Notes under the pieces: model-generated
The model's database searches: none
The model's input: the letters and a program-made list of their open reading frames with translations, nothing else
What the model was told of the DNA's origin: nothing
Made by a program: the position numbers and the translations under genes
Assembly: GCF_900100045.1 (NCBI RefSeq)
Contig: NZ_FNEA01000014.1
Coordinates: 62,001-126,000, forward strand
Length of the DNA: 64,000 bases
Direction of reading: 5' to 3'
DNA from: Paracoccus denitrificans
GTDB lineage: Bacteria; Pseudomonadota; Alphaproteobacteria; Rhodobacterales; Rhodobacteraceae
In this document: one piece after another, positions 52,530 through 62,488 of the stretch
Position numbering within the stretch: the stretch's first letter is position 1
How the letters are laid out: each line of letters starts with the position of its first letter

Positions 52530-53966
52530 TCAGCGCTGGCCTGCCGCAGCCTCTACCTGCGCGGCAAGCCCGGCCAGTTCGCGCGGCAGGTGCAGGATGA
52601 ACTGCGTGCCTTCCTCGTCGCTGCGCAAAAGCTCCAGCCGGCCGCCGTGATTGCGCACCAGGTCCGCCGCGATGGCAAGGCCAAGCCCGGTGCCGCCCTT
52701 GCGCGAGCCGCCCGAGAAGGGCTGGAACAGGAAATCCCGCGCCTTTTGGGGCAGGCCGGGGCCGGTATCGCCGATGCGGATCCACCATTCCTGCTCGTCC
52801 TCGCCGGCGCCGATCTCGATGGTGCCGGGCCGGCGCGTGGCCTCGATGGCCTGCCGCGCATTGCGCACCAGGTTCGACAGCACCCGGAACAGCTGGTCGC
52901 GGTCGGCGCGGATCATCAGGCTGGGCGGGATGTCGGTCAGGAACTCGATGGGCTCGGCCCCGTCCGGCCGGTCGGAGGCCAGCGCCTCGCCCTCGGTCAC
53001 CTCGGTCACCAAGGCCGAGAGGTTGAAGCGCGACAGGGCCGGCGCCGGCTCTTCGGCCTTGCCGAAGGCCAGCGTCGTCTCGCACAGGTTCACCGCGCGG
53101 CTGATCGAATTCACCAGCTTGGGCGCGGCGCGGCGCACGGCGGGGTCGGCGCTGGTCTCCAGCCGGTCGGCAAAGATCTGCGCCGTGGTCAGGATGTTGC
53201 GCAGGTCGTGGCTGATGCGAGCCACGGCCTGGCCCAGCTGCGCCAGCCGGTCCTTTTGCTTCAACGCCGAGGTGACGGTGCGCTGCATGGCGGCCAGCGC
53301 CGTCTCGGCCTCGTTCAGTTCGGTCAGCCGCGCGTTGGGGGTGATGATCGAGCGCGCGTCCTCGGGCGCATTGGCATAGGCGGTCATGTGGCTGATGACG
53401 CGCCGGATCGGCACCAGCAGCAGCCGCTGCGCCGCCAGGTTCAGAAGCAGCGCGGTCAGGACCGAGAAGGCGGCCGAGATCAGCAACAGCCGCAGGCCGT
53501 AATCGATCATCTCGGTGCGCAGCCGCTCGGTGTCGGTGGTGATCTCGATCAGCTGGCCGGCCTGGTTCACCGGCGCGCCGATCACCCGGATCACCCGGTT
53601 CTGCGGATCGGCCAACTGCGCCATGCCGTCGCGGATCGAGGTCCAGAACGGCTGGTCGCGCAGATCGTAGGTGGCCGCGATCGGCCCGGGAATGGGCGAG
53701 GACAGCACAAGCTGGCGCACGTCGTTGCGCCGCAGGACGACGTTGAAGACGCCGGCATTCTCCAGCAGTTCCGATTCCAGGTCCGCGGCCAGTGATTCGT
53801 CCGTCGCCAGCAGCGCAAGGCTGGCGATCTGCGCCCGCTCCAGCCGCGATTCCAGGAAATCCAACCGATAGTTCGCGATCGAGGGCAGCAGGATCAGCAA
53901 TTCGGCCAGGAGCACGAAAATGCCCGTGATCACCGCGAATCGGCCCGATAAGCTATTCAGGGGCAT
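52530..53966 (-). CDS. Orphan sensor histidine kinase
   Basis: A 478-residue membrane kinase. Span 1 (~11-30, VITGIFVLLAELLILLPSI), a periplasmic sensor of ~145 residues, span 2 (~178-198), HAMP (~200-250), dimerisation box with phospho-His in ARISHDLRNILTT, then the ATPase motifs NLVRNARQAI (N), DTGPGL (G1) and GGTGLGLAIA (G2). No response regulator is adjacent, so its partner is elsewhere. It diverges from rpmH across a 238-base spacer holding two short inverted repeats. Confidence 0.9.
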   Translation of the reverse strand: MPLNSLSGRFAVITGIFVLLAELLILLPSIANYRLDFLESRLERAQIASLALLATDESLAADLESELLENAGVFNVVLRRNDVRQLVLSSPIPGPIAATYDLRDQPFWTSIRDGMAQLADPQNRVIRVIGAPVNQAGQLIEITTDTERLRTEMIDYGLRLLLISAAFSVLTALLLNLAAQRLLLVPIRRVISHMTAYANAPEDARSIITPNARLTELNEAETALAAMQRTVTSALKQKDRLAQLGQAVARISHDLRNILTTAQIFADRLETSADPAVRRAAPKLVNSISRAVNLCETTLAFGKAEEPAPALSRFNLSALVTEVTEGEALASDRPDGAEPIEFLTDIPPSLMIRADRDQLFRVLSNLVRNARQAIEATRRPGTIEIGAGEDEQEWWIRIGDTGPGLPQKARDFLFQPFSGGSRKGGTGLGLAIAADLVRNHGGRLELLRSDEEGTQFILHLPRELAGLAAQVEAAAGQR

Positions 53967-54024
53967 GGTGAGCTTTGCTATTCCCTTCGTCTCGGCGCCG
54001 TTGCTTCACATAGTGGCTGACATT

Positions 54025-54068
54025 ACGCAGTTCAAACCTGCGTGACATGGTCCCGGTTCCCCGGAACC
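54025..54068. promoter_or_regulatory. Two inverted repeats between the kinase gene and rpmH
   Basis: ACGCAG-TTCAAAC-CTGCGT (54025-54043) and GGTTCC-CC-GGAACC (54055-54068) are perfect 6-bp inverted repeats in the divergent spacer. They may be operator sites for the kinase gene or for rpmH. No factor can be assigned. Confidence 0.35.
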
Positions 54069-54098
54069 CGCAACTGTGGCGAAATCCGTTCTATGTGG

Positions 54099-54126
54099 TT
54101 GACTTGGTCTGCGGGGGCGACTATCC
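54099..54126 (+). promoter_or_regulatory. Likely promoter of rpmH
   Basis: TTGACT and CTATCC, separated by 16 bases, resemble alphaproteobacterial housekeeping -35 and -10 boxes and lie 79 bases upstream of the rpmH start codon, in the only intergenic space that precedes this constitutively needed gene. Confidence 0.45.
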
Positions 54127-54204
54127 AGCGGGCCTCGAATGACCGGCGCGTCTTGCGTGGGCCGATGGCCCATACCCTGGCACGCCCTGACCCGGAGTTG
54201 AAAG

Positions 54205-54342
54205 ATGTCGAAACGCACCTACCAGCCGTCGAACCTGGTTCGCGCCCGCCGCCACGGCTTTCGCGCACGCATGGCGACCAAGGGCGGCCGCCGGGTGATC
54301 AACGCCCGCCGCGCCAAGGGCCGCAAGACCCTCAGCGCGTAA
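54205..54342 (+). CDS. rpmH: 50S ribosomal protein L34
   Basis: A 45-residue basic protein: [20 protein letters not shown] and [18 protein letters not shown], the canonical L34 sequence with its RxHGFRxRM core. It is too short for many gene callers. The ATG follows a GGAGTTGAAAG stretch. It is 33 bases upstream of rnpA, the universal rpmH-rnpA arrangement. Confidence 0.97.
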   Translation: MSKRTYQPSNLVRARRHGFRARMATKGGRRVINARRAKGRKTLSA

Positions 54343-54374
54343 GCCCTCGCGCCGCAGGGCGTGGGCTTGCCGTG

Positions 54375-54821
54375 ATGGACAGCGCCACCAGAACCGCCGC
54401 CGCTGACCGGACCGTCGCAGATGCGATTCCGGACAGGGCGGCTTCTGACGTTTCGGGGATGCGACTGGAAACCCTGCGCAAGCGGGCGGATTTCCTGCGC
54501 GCGGCCTCGGCCCGCCGGCAGGGCATGCCGGGCTTTCTGCTCCAGGCCCGTCGCCGGCCCGAGGGCGAGGCGGGGCAGGCGATCCGCGTCGGCTTCACCT
54601 GTTCGAAGAAGCTGGGCAATGCCGTGACGCGCAACCGCGCCAAGCGCCGGCTGCGTGCCTTGGCGCGCGAAGTCATGCCGGGCGTGGCGCGGCCGGGCTG
54701 GGATTATGTGCTGGTCGGGCGCCCCGGCGCCACGGTCGAGCGCGGCTTCGCCGAGTTGCGGGCCGATCTTGCCGCCGCACTGGCGCGGGTGCACGGATCA
54801 TCGCGCGAGGCCGGGAAATGA
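54375..54821 (+). CDS. rnpA: Ribonuclease P protein component
   Basis: A 148-residue protein if started at 54375. The conserved core begins [17 protein letters not shown] and includes the [21 protein letters not shown] motif (RNR box) that binds RNase P RNA and pre-tRNA leaders. An ATG at 54459 would give a 120-residue form closer to the usual length; the N-terminal 28 residues are low-complexity. It precedes yidD with an ATGA overlap. Confidence 0.92.
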   Translation: MDSATRTAAADRTVADAIPDRAASDVSGMRLETLRKRADFLRAASARRQGMPGFLLQARRRPEGEAGQAIRVGFTCSKKLGNAVTRNRAKRRLRALAREVMPGVARPGWDYVLVGRPGATVERGFAELRADLAAALARVHGSSREAGK

Positions 54822-55060
54822 GCCCCTTCGCGCATCTTTTGGCGCTGCCGGTGCGGGCCTATCGACTGGTGGCCAGCCCTTGGGTCGGGCATGGCTGCCG
54901 TTTCCAGCCGACCTGTTCGGCCTATGCGCTCGAGGCGCTGGAACGGCATGGTGCGGCTAAGGGCGGCTGGCTGGCGGCGCGGCGGGTCTGCCGTTGCCAT
55001 CCCTGGGGCGGGCATGGCTTCGACCCCGTGCCGGGGAGCGAGGCGCCGCGGCAGGACTGA
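54818..55060 (+). CDS. yidD: Membrane protein insertion efficiency factor YidD
   Basis: An 80-residue protein with all family cysteines and motifs: [32 protein letters not shown] and [18 protein letters not shown], read in two parts. It is a peripheral inner-membrane protein helping YidC-dependent insertion. It overlaps rnpA by ATGA, the standard order. Confidence 0.95.
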   Translation: MSPFAHLLALPVRAYRLVASPWVGHGCRFQPTCSAYALEALERHGAAKGGWLAARRVCRCHPWGGHGFDPVPGSEAPRQD

Positions 55061-55111
55061 CGCGGCGCTTTCATGCTAATCAGGGCGCCAAGGCGCGATA
55101 AGGATCGACAG

Positions 55112-56005
55112 ATGCGGGACGAGACCGGCGAGACCCAGGATCTTGAAGCGGAGGAGATCCATCCGCTGTTTCACGGCGCGCCCGGCTCGACCGAGTTCCG
55201 CAAGCTGCGCAAGCGCCTGGTGCGCGAGACCCGCGCCGCGATCGAGACCTATGACATGATCCGCCCCGGCGACCGCTGGTTGGTCTGCCTGTCGGGCGGC
55301 AAGGACAGCTATACGCTGCTTGCCGTGTTGCACGAGCTGAAATGGCGCGGGCTCCTGCCGGTCGAATTGCTGGCCTGCAATCTCGACCAGGGCCAGCCGG
55401 GCTTTCCGGCGACCGTCCTGCCGGAGTTCCTGACCCAGCGGCAGGTGCCGCACCGCATCGAATACCAGGACACCTATTCCATCGTGAAGGAAAAGGTGCC
55501 CGAGGGCCGGACCTATTGCAGCCTGTGCTCGCGCCTGCGCCGGGGCAATCTCTACCGCATCGCCCGCGAAGAGGGGTGCCAGGCCGTGGTGCTGGGCCAT
55601 CACCGCGACGACATCCTAGAAACCTTCTTCATGAACCTGTTCCATGGCGGCAGGCTGGCCTCGATGCCGCCGAAGCTGTTGAACGAAGAGGGCGACCTGA
55701 ACGTGCTGCGCCCGCTGGCCTTCGTGGCCGAGGCCGATTGCGACCGTTTCGCCCGCGCGATGAACTATCCGGTGATTCCCTGCGACCTGTGCGGCAGCCA
55801 GGAAGGGTTGCAGCGCATGCAGGTCAAGAGGCTGCTGGACGAATGGGAATCGCGCAGCCCCGGCCGGCGTCGGGTGATGTTCCGGGCGCTGATGAACGTG
55901 CGCCCCTCGCATCTGCCGGACCCCAAGCTGTTCGACTTCACCGCGCTCATGCCGGATATGTCGGATTTTAGGGAAAAAGACGTCCCGATCCTGCGCGAAC
56001 ATTAA
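55112..56005 (+). CDS. ttcA: tRNA 2-thiocytidine biosynthesis protein TtcA
   Basis: A 297-residue ATP pyrophosphatase that thiolates C32 of several tRNAs with an Fe-S cluster. PP-loop [12 protein letters not shown], cluster-type cysteines in [11 protein letters not shown] and [10 protein letters not shown], and [16 protein letters not shown] near residue 160. AAGGATC lies before the ATG at 55112; an upstream frame to 55073 is unlikely. It follows yidD by 51 bases. Confidence 0.94.
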   Translation: MRDETGETQDLEAEEIHPLFHGAPGSTEFRKLRKRLVRETRAAIETYDMIRPGDRWLVCLSGGKDSYTLLAVLHELKWRGLLPVELLACNLDQGQPGFPATVLPEFLTQRQVPHRIEYQDTYSIVKEKVPEGRTYCSLCSRLRRGNLYRIAREEGCQAVVLGHHRDDILETFFMNLFHGGRLASMPPKLLNEEGDLNVLRPLAFVAEADCDRFARAMNYPVIPCDLCGSQEGLQRMQVKRLLDEWESRSPGRRRVMFRALMNVRPSHLPDPKLFDFTALMPDMSDFREKDVPILREH

Positions 56006-56065
56006 CGGAACGAAAAGCTTCGCCGGTCTAGCCTGCGATCCGTGGAACAAGATTCGGATCAGGCA

Positions 56066-57337
56066 ATGGCTTACGGAATCGCGGCGGCCGCGTCACGGCT
56101 GGCAAGGCTTGTCAGGGGCGAGGGGGCGACACGGGGCAAGGTCCGGCTTGCGCTGGTCCTGCGGGTCGAGAATGTCGAGGTGCTGCGCGACAGTATCGGC
56201 CCGGCGCTGCTGGAGCAGATGCTGGACCGTCTCCTGTTGCGACTGGTGGCGGAACTGCGGTTGTTGCCCCAAGGATGCAGTCGCGGCTGTGGTGAAATCC
56301 TGGGCCTTCTTGCCTTCGGGGGCTGTCAGGCGGTGCCTGGGCTGCTGGCGCGTTTGCAGGCCATCTGCGCGGACGGGATCGGCCTGCCTGGGCTGCGCAT
56401 CCGCCCACTGGTGAATGCTGCGATCGTTGGAGACGAAACCGGCCGGCAGGGGGCGGCGGCGCTTTACGCCCATGGCCGGCTGGCCTTGCAGGGGTCCGGC
56501 CCGCTTTCGCCCGTGGGGCAAGTCCGCTATGTCGAAACCGGGCGGGAGGCTGCGCCCCCTGCCTTGGCGCTCGACCGCGTCGGACTGTTGTTCCAGCCCC
56601 AGCTTTGCTGCGATACGGGTCAGGTAGCGGCGCTGCGGGTTCTGCCCCGGATATGGCTGGACGGCGGCGACAGTTGCGGGTTGGCCGAACTTGAGCTGCG
56701 GCTTGATGACGGGACGTTGGGACAGGTCGTCGCCGATGTGCTGCGCCAGGCTTTTGCCGGCCTCAGGGGCTGGGACCGCCTGGGCAGGCCGGTGCCTCTG
56801 CTGTCCCTTCCGTTGTCCGACAGGGTGCTGGGGGACGCCTCCATCGCAGATACGATCCTGTGGGAGCTGGACCGGAACGACCTGGCCCCGCAGCGGCTGG
56901 AAATCGAGGTGAGCGAGCCGATCGGCCGCAGCGGCGGCCGCATGCCGGTGACCGCCAGCTTACGGCGGCTGAGGGCCGCAGGCTGCGCCATCGCCCTGGG
57001 CGACTTCGGCACCGGCAGCGCCGGGCTGGACGATCTGCGCCGCTTCGGCATCGGCCGGGTGCGGATCGGGCGCGGGTTCGTTTCCGGCTGCGACCGGCAT
57101 GCGGACCAGCAACGCATGATCCTGGCCATCCTCGCGCTGGCGGACCACCTGGGCCTTGCCACCCTGGCCGATGGGGTGGCGACGCAAGAAGAGAATGCCT
57201 TCCTGGCCCAGATCGGCTTCAACGCGGTGCAGGGGCCGGCCGTGGTGCCGCCGCTGGAGGCTGCGGCGGTCGACGGCTTCCTGCTGGATCGCGACCAGTC
57301 GCTGCCCGCGCCCTTCGACCTGCGCCGCAAGGCGTGA
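56066..57337 (+). CDS. Degenerate GGDEF/EAL-domain protein
   Basis: A 423-residue protein. Residues ~25-150 resemble a GGDEF-fold without its signature loop. The C-terminal ~250 residues are an EAL-type barrel, but the catalytic EAL position reads RVL, the DDFGTG motif reads GDFGTG and the AEGVET motif reads ADGVAT. It is therefore unlikely to hydrolyse c-di-GMP. It may bind the nucleotide or a partner. The ATG at 56066 has AGG close upstream; a GTG at 56042 is possible. It lies between ttcA and yidC, in a block otherwise made of translation and membrane-biogenesis genes. Confidence 0.78.
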   Translation: MAYGIAAAASRLARLVRGEGATRGKVRLALVLRVENVEVLRDSIGPALLEQMLDRLLLRLVAELRLLPQGCSRGCGEILGLLAFGGCQAVPGLLARLQAICADGIGLPGLRIRPLVNAAIVGDETGRQGAAALYAHGRLALQGSGPLSPVGQVRYVETGREAAPPALALDRVGLLFQPQLCCDTGQVAALRVLPRIWLDGGDSCGLAELELRLDDGTLGQVVADVLRQAFAGLRGWDRLGRPVPLLSLPLSDRVLGDASIADTILWELDRNDLAPQRLEIEVSEPIGRSGGRMPVTASLRRLRAAGCAIALGDFGTGSAGLDDLRRFGIGRVRIGRGFVSGCDRHADQQRMILAILALADHLGLATLADGVATQEENAFLAQIGFNAVQGPAVVPPLEAAAVDGFLLDRDQSLPAPFDLRRKA

Positions 57338-57559
57338 AGGCCGGGAAAGATCCGGCATGGGACGCGGTGCTGGCCGAAATAGGCGCGGGCGCGTGACATG
57401 CCGGTTCGATGCGGAACGGCGCCGGGGCAAGGCGGGCAGAGCCTCGGGTCGGGTGGAAACTGACCCGGTTTTCCGGCAAATTCCCTTGACCTTTGCCGGT
57501 CGCTTCTGTTGAAGCGGCCCGAACCCTCAGACTGGGTGACGACGAAGGGCTGGTCCGGA

Positions 57560-59467
57560 ATGCAAGACAACAACCGCAACCTCATCCTGGCGATGGTGCT
57601 TTCCGCCCTCGTCATGCTCGTCTGGTCGATCTTCTTCGCCCCCGAGCCGGTGCCGCCCGCGCAGGATACGCCAGCGGCCAGCACCCAGGGCACGGCCCAG
57701 CCCGAGGCCGGCGGTCCTGCGACGCCGGGTGCGGTGCCGCAAGGCGCGGCGCCGGAGCTGGAGGCAGCGGCGGCCAGCAGCGATCCCTCGGCCAATGCCG
57801 GGCGGGTGGCGATCGAATCCTCCTCGCTTGCGGGCACGATCTCGCTTGCGGGCGGTCGCATCGACGATCTTGAACTGACCGGCTACCGCGAGACGTTGGA
57901 TACCAGGTCGCCCTTCGTGCGCCTGCTGTCGCCGACCGCGCAAACCACCGTGCAGGCCGAGGGCAGCCCGGTGGCGCCGGGCGGCGGTGCGGAACTTGCG
58001 GTGCAGAAACCCTATTACGCGGTCTATGGCTGGATGCCGGCGGCCGGCACCGATCCGGCGCTGGTTCCCGGCCCGGCTACGGTGTGGGAGGTCGAATCCG
58101 GCGCGAAGCTCGGCCCCGGCCAGCCGGTCACGTTGCGCTGGGACAACGGCGCCGGGCAGATCTTCCGCCGCACCTATGAGCTGGACGACAAGTTCCTGTT
58201 CACCGTGACCCAGACGCTGGAGAATACCGGGACCGCGCCCTTCTCGGCGGCGCCCTACGGCATCCTGGCGCGTCACGGCAAGCCCGACACCCAGAACTTC
58301 TTCGTCCTGCACGAGGGCGCAGTCGGCATGACCGACGGCAAGCTCTTGGAAAAGAAATACAAGGACATGACCAAGCTCGACCCGCTGCCGGGCGAGGGGC
58401 CTGCCGAGCTGGTCGAGGTGCAGGAGAACGGCTGGATCGGCTTTACCGACAAGTACTGGATGACCACCCTGGCACCCGCGCCTGGCCAGTCCTTTACCGC
58501 GGTGGCGAAATACGCCCCCGGCGCCGACATCTACCAGACCGAGGCGCGGATGCCGGTGCAGACCGTCGCCCCCGGCGCGACCGGCACCAGCTCCAGCTAT
58601 CTTTTCGCCGGCGCCAAGGTCTGGGAGGTCATCAACGGCTATCAGACCAATCCCGGCATCGACCGTTTCGTCGATTCCATCGACTGGGGCTGGTTCTACT
58701 TCCTGACCAAGCCGATCTTCCGCCTGCTGCACTGGCTGCATGGCATGATCGGCAACATGGGCTGGGCGATCATCGCGCTGACCTTCGTGCTGAAGCTGCT
58801 GGTCTTCCCGCTGGCGCGCAAATCCTACATCTCGATGGCGAAGATGAAGGAGCTGCAACCGCAGATGGAGGCGATCAAGGAACGCACCGGCGACGACCGG
58901 ATGAAGTTCCAGAAAGAGGTGATGGAGCTTTACAAGCGCGAAAAGGTGAACCCCGCCGCGGGCTGCCTGCCGGTGCTGCTGCAAATCCCGATCTTCTTTG
59001 CGCTCTACAAGGTGATCTTCGTCACCATCGAGTTGCGCCACGCGCCCTGGATCGGCTGGATTCGCGACCTTGCGGCGCCCGATCCGTCGAGCCTGTGGAA
59101 CCTGTTCGGCCTGCTGCCCTGGGCGGCGCCGGGCCAGGGCAGCTTCCTGCACAGCTTTACCCTGCCGGTGCTGGCGATCCTGCTGGGCGTTTCGATGTGG
59201 ATGCAGCAAAAGCTGAACCCGGCCCCCACCGATCCGGCGCAGAAGATGATCTTCGCCTGGATGCCCTGGGTGTTCATGTTCATGCTGGGCGGCTTTGCCT
59301 CGGGGCTGGTGCTTTACTGGATCACCAACAACACCATCACCATCATCCAGCAGTATACGATCATGTCGATGCACGGCCACCGGCCGGACTTCTTCGGCAA
59401 TATCCGCTCCAGCCTGCCCTCGCGGGCCAAGGCAGGGGACAAGGGCGGGGACAAGGGCGGCAAATGA
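57560..59467 (+). CDS. yidC: Membrane protein insertase YidC
   Basis: A 635-residue insertase. Span 1 near the N-terminus (NLILAMVLSALVMLVWSIFF), a Pro/Ala-rich linker and a large periplasmic beta domain (~110-370), then the conserved five-span core with IIALTFVLKLLVFPLARKSYISMAKM, the LPVLLQIPIFFALYKVIF segment and the terminal LYWITNNTITIIQQY. The C-tail is Lys/Gly rich (KAGDKGGDKGGK), as expected for ribosome contact. The next gene overlaps by ATGA. Confidence 0.96.
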   Translation: MQDNNRNLILAMVLSALVMLVWSIFFAPEPVPPAQDTPAASTQGTAQPEAGGPATPGAVPQGAAPELEAAAASSDPSANAGRVAIESSSLAGTISLAGGRIDDLELTGYRETLDTRSPFVRLLSPTAQTTVQAEGSPVAPGGGAELAVQKPYYAVYGWMPAAGTDPALVPGPATVWEVESGAKLGPGQPVTLRWDNGAGQIFRRTYELDDKFLFTVTQTLENTGTAPFSAAPYGILARHGKPDTQNFFVLHEGAVGMTDGKLLEKKYKDMTKLDPLPGEGPAELVEVQENGWIGFTDKYWMTTLAPAPGQSFTAVAKYAPGADIYQTEARMPVQTVAPGATGTSSSYLFAGAKVWEVINGYQTNPGIDRFVDSIDWGWFYFLTKPIFRLLHWLHGMIGNMGWAIIALTFVLKLLVFPLARKSYISMAKMKELQPQMEAIKERTGDDRMKFQKEVMELYKREKVNPAAGCLPVLLQIPIFFALYKVIFVTIELRHAPWIGWIRDLAAPDPSSLWNLFGLLPWAAPGQGSFLHSFTLPVLAILLGVSMWMQQKLNPAPTDPAQKMIFAWMPWVFMFMLGGFASGLVLYWITNNTITIIQQYTIMSMHGHRPDFFGNIRSSLPSRAKAGDKGGDKGGK

Positions 59468-60222
59468 CCGCCCGCATCGCCCGGATACGCCGGCATCCGA
59501 TCAAGGCGATCGGCGGCGAGGACCTGCGCCGCACCCGTCTGGATGCGGCGCGACGCCTGCCGGGGGACCGGCTCTGGGCCCTGCTGACCGAGGGGGGGGA
59601 GCGCCATGCCGGCGATGTGCCGGGGCGCTGGCTGCCGAAATCCTGTTTCCTGCGCGGTGCGGCTTCGGCCGGGCTGCAGGCCGTCCAAGGCGGCTGGGGA
59701 GAGGGGGCGGAGGGGGGTCGCATCCGCCTGACCCATCCCGACCTGCCCGACCTGGATTTCGACCCCGCGACCGAGGGGCCGCGTCTCGTGGAATGGGTGC
59801 GCCCGCTCTGGTCGGCGGAAAAGCCGGCGCCGACGCGGCTCGTGCGCGGTCCGACAGGCTGGACCGACGCGAACCAGCCCTGGATCTCGATCCTGTCGCT
59901 GTCGAGCCTGGCCGACCTGGAAGCGCGGCTGGGCAAGCCTCTGGGCGTCGAACGCTGGCGCGGCAACCTCTGGCTGGAGGGCTGGGCGCCTTATGCCGAG
60001 CGTGACCTGATCGGCCATGTGCTGACCGTGGGCACGGTCGAGCTGCGCGTGACCGAAACCATCGGCCGCTGTCCGGCGACCAGTGCCGATCCTGCCACGG
60101 GCCGCATCGACATCGACATGCCCGCGGCGCTGGAGGCGCAATTCGGCCATCGCGATTTCGGCATCTATGCCGAGGTGGTGACCGGCGGCGACATCGCCCT
60201 GGGTAACGAGGTGCAAGCATGA
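59464..60222 (+). CDS. MOSC-domain protein
   Basis: A 252-residue protein with the N-terminal MOSC_N beta barrel (RIARIRRHPIKAIGGEDL) and a MOSC core containing the catalytic-type Cys in IGRCPATSADPATG. The GDIALGNEV end matches the family. MOSC proteins handle sulfur for molybdenum cofactor or related metal-sulfur chemistry. It overlaps yidC and engB by ATGA on both sides, the usual rhodobacterial order. Confidence 0.87.
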   Translation: MTARIARIRRHPIKAIGGEDLRRTRLDAARRLPGDRLWALLTEGGERHAGDVPGRWLPKSCFLRGAASAGLQAVQGGWGEGAEGGRIRLTHPDLPDLDFDPATEGPRLVEWVRPLWSAEKPAPTRLVRGPTGWTDANQPWISILSLSSLADLEARLGKPLGVERWRGNLWLEGWAPYAERDLIGHVLTVGTVELRVTETIGRCPATSADPATGRIDIDMPAALEAQFGHRDFGIYAEVVTGGDIALGNEVQA

Positions 60223-60869
60223 AGGTCGCCTTTCCCATCGCCCCCGAGCCCGACGCCGAGTCGGCCGAGGCCGCGCGCCTGCTCTTTGCCGGCCCGGTGG
60301 ATTTTCTGAAGGGCGTGGTCGCCATGGACGGGCTGCCGCCCGCGGATCGTCCCGAGGTCTGCTTTGCCGGCCGCTCGAATGCCGGCAAGTCCAGCCTCAT
60401 CAACGCGCTGACGGGGCGCAAGTCGCTGGCGCGCGCCTCGAACACGCCGGGCCGCACGCAGGAGATCAACTATTTCACCCTGGGCGAGCGGGCCTATCTG
60501 GTGGACCTGCCGGGCTATGGTTTCGCCAAGGCGCCGGTCGCGGTGGTGGCGAAATGGCAGGCGCTGCTGAAGAATTACCTGTCCGGCCGGCCGACCCTGC
60601 GCCGGGCCTTCACGCTGATCGATTCGCGCCATGGCGTGAAGGATGTCGATCACGAGATCATGAAGCTGCTGGACCGCTCGGCCGTGCCCTTCCAGGTCGT
60701 GCTGACCAAGGCCGACAAGATCGGCGCGCAGGCCATGGAGGCCACCGTCGCGCAGGTGCAGGAGGCGTTGCAAAAGCATCCCGCCGCCTATCCCGAGCTT
60801 GTGATCACAAGCTCGGAGAAGGGCCAGGGCATCGCCACGCTGCGCGCCATCATCGCCAGTCTTGACTGA
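60219..60869 (+). CDS. engB: Ribosome-biogenesis GTPase EngB/YsxC
   Basis: A 216-residue GTPase of the TrmE-Era class. G1 [13 protein letters not shown]2 Thr in NTPGRTQ, G3 VDLPGYG, G4 LTKADK. It acts in large-subunit assembly. The ATG overlaps the MOSC gene stop. Confidence 0.95.
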   Translation: MKVAFPIAPEPDAESAEAARLLFAGPVDFLKGVVAMDGLPPADRPEVCFAGRSNAGKSSLINALTGRKSLARASNTPGRTQEINYFTLGERAYLVDLPGYGFAKAPVAVVAKWQALLKNYLSGRPTLRRAFTLIDSRHGVKDVDHEIMKLLDRSAVPFQVVLTKADKIGAQAMEATVAQVQEALQKHPAAYPELVITSSEKGQGIATLRAIIASLD

Positions 60870-60946
60870 GCCGAATCCTGGCCGCGGCGCTCTGGACTGA
60901 TCGGCGCCCGCGTCCTAGGGTCGGTTGCGACGAACAGGGGCCTTCG

Positions 60947-61861
60947 ATGAGAAAGCAGAAGATGAACCGTGACTGGATCGCCACCGCCCGCACTCTGTCC
61001 GAGGCCCTGCCGTATATGCAGCGCTATTCGGGCGCCGTGGTGGTGGTGAAGTTCGGCGGCAATGCCATGGGCGACGATGAGGCCATGGCCGAATTCGCCC
61101 GCGACATCGTGCTGATGAAGCAGGTCGGCATCCATCCGGTCGTCTGCCACGGCGGCGGCCCGATGATCAACGACCTGCTGGGCAAGCTGGGCATCGAAAG
61201 CCGCTTCGTGCGCGGCAAGCGCGTCACCACCCGCGAGACGGTCGAGGTGGTCGAGATGGTGCTGTCGGGCCTTGTGAACAAGCGCATCGTGCAGGCGATC
61301 AACGATGCCGGCGGCCGCGCGGTCGGCATTTCCGGCAAGGACGACGACCTGATGGTCTGCGAGCCGGACGACCCGGAGCTGGGCTTTGTCGGCCGCCCGG
61401 TCGAGATGAACGTGCAGATCATCCGCGACCTCTACAATGCCGGGCTGATCCCGGTCATCGCCCCGGTGGCGACGGGGATGGAGGATAACGAGACCTTCAA
61501 CGTCAACGGCGACACGGCGGCGGGGGCGATAGCCGGCGCGCTCAGGGCCGACCGGCTGCTGCTTCTGACGGATGTCGCGGGCGTCAAGGATGCCTCGGGC
61601 GAGGTGTTGACCGCGATGCATCCCGACCAGGTGCGGGCGATGATCGCCGACGGCACCATCGCCGGCGGCATGATCCCCAAGACCGAGACGGCGCTGAAGG
61701 CGCTGGACGAGGGCGTGCGCGCGGTGGTGATCCTGGACGGGCGGGTGCCGAACGCTTGCCTGCTGGAATTGTTCACCGAGCATGGCGCGGGTTCGCTGAT
61801 CCGCTCGACCGAGCCGCGGGTCAAGCCGCGCGGCTTGCGTCAGGGCGACAGCGGGCTGTGA
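60947..61861 (+). CDS. argB: Acetylglutamate kinase
   Basis: A 304-residue amino-acid kinase for the second step of arginine synthesis. Glycine-rich [23 protein letters not shown], the [20 protein letters not shown] segment and the TDVAGVKD and [13 protein letters not shown] motifs are present. The N-terminal helix ([20 protein letters not shown]) is the extension typical of arginine-sensitive hexameric forms. AGGGGCC precedes the ATG; an internal ATG at 60962 is possible. Confidence 0.95.
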   Translation: MRKQKMNRDWIATARTLSEALPYMQRYSGAVVVVKFGGNAMGDDEAMAEFARDIVLMKQVGIHPVVCHGGGPMINDLLGKLGIESRFVRGKRVTTRETVEVVEMVLSGLVNKRIVQAINDAGGRAVGISGKDDDLMVCEPDDPELGFVGRPVEMNVQIIRDLYNAGLIPVIAPVATGMEDNETFNVNGDTAAGAIAGALRADRLLLLTDVAGVKDASGEVLTAMHPDQVRAMIADGTIAGGMIPKTETALKALDEGVRAVVILDGRVPNACLLELFTEHGAGSLIRSTEPRVKPRGLRQGDSGL

Positions 61862-61969
61862 GCCCAAGCGCGCGCGAGGGGTGAAGACAGGGCTTGCCCG
61901 CGCGGCGGAAGCTATGGCAGGCTCGGTCCCGCTGCCCAACCTTAACCGCATGACCGAAAAGGCAATTCG

Positions 61970-62488
61970 ATGACTCCACTCGGACACTGCCGCCTGATCC
62001 TGACCCGTCATGCCAAATCGTCCTGGGACGATCCGGCGCAACCGGATCACGACCGGCCGCTGAACGCGCGCGGCCGCCGCTCGGCCCGTGAATTGGGCGA
62101 TTGGCTGGCCAGCCGCGGCTATGAGCCCGAGGAGGTGCTGTGCTCGACCGCCGAGCGCACGCGCGAGACCTGGGCCGGCATCGCCATGGCGCCGCTGGAG
62201 GTGCGGCCGCATATCCGTTACGAGCCGGGCCTTTACCACGCCACGCCCGAGAAGATGCTGGAGATCCTGCGCAGCGCCTCGGCGCCCACGGTGATGATGA
62301 TCGGCCACAATCCCGGCATCGCGGAATTCGCCGCCATGTTGCCGGCGCGGGCGCCGCTGGACCCGGATTTCCGTCGCTATCCGACGGCGGCGACCCTGGT
62401 GGTCGATTTCCAGATCGGCGCCTGGTCCGAACTGCGCCCGGCGCAGGGCAGCGTGCTGGATTTCGTGCGCATGGACGGGCGCGGCTAG
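61970..62488 (+). CDS. SixA-type phosphohistidine phosphatase
   Basis: A 172-residue histidine phosphatase of the RHG branch: LTRHAKSSWDDP at the start with the nucleophilic His, an RPLNARGRRSA segment, CSTAERTRET and the second catalytic His in MIGHNPG. SixA-type enzymes dephosphorylate phospho-His proteins, including PTS components; the specific target here is unknown. Its TAG stop shares CTAG with the convergent PfkB-kinase gene. Confidence 0.88.
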   Translation: MTPLGHCRLILTRHAKSSWDDPAQPDHDRPLNARGRRSARELGDWLASRGYEPEEVLCSTAERTRETWAGIAMAPLEVRPHIRYEPGLYHATPEKMLEILRSASAPTVMMIGHNPGIAEFAAMLPARAPLDPDFRRYPTAATLVVDFQIGAWSELRPAQGSVLDFVRMDGRG

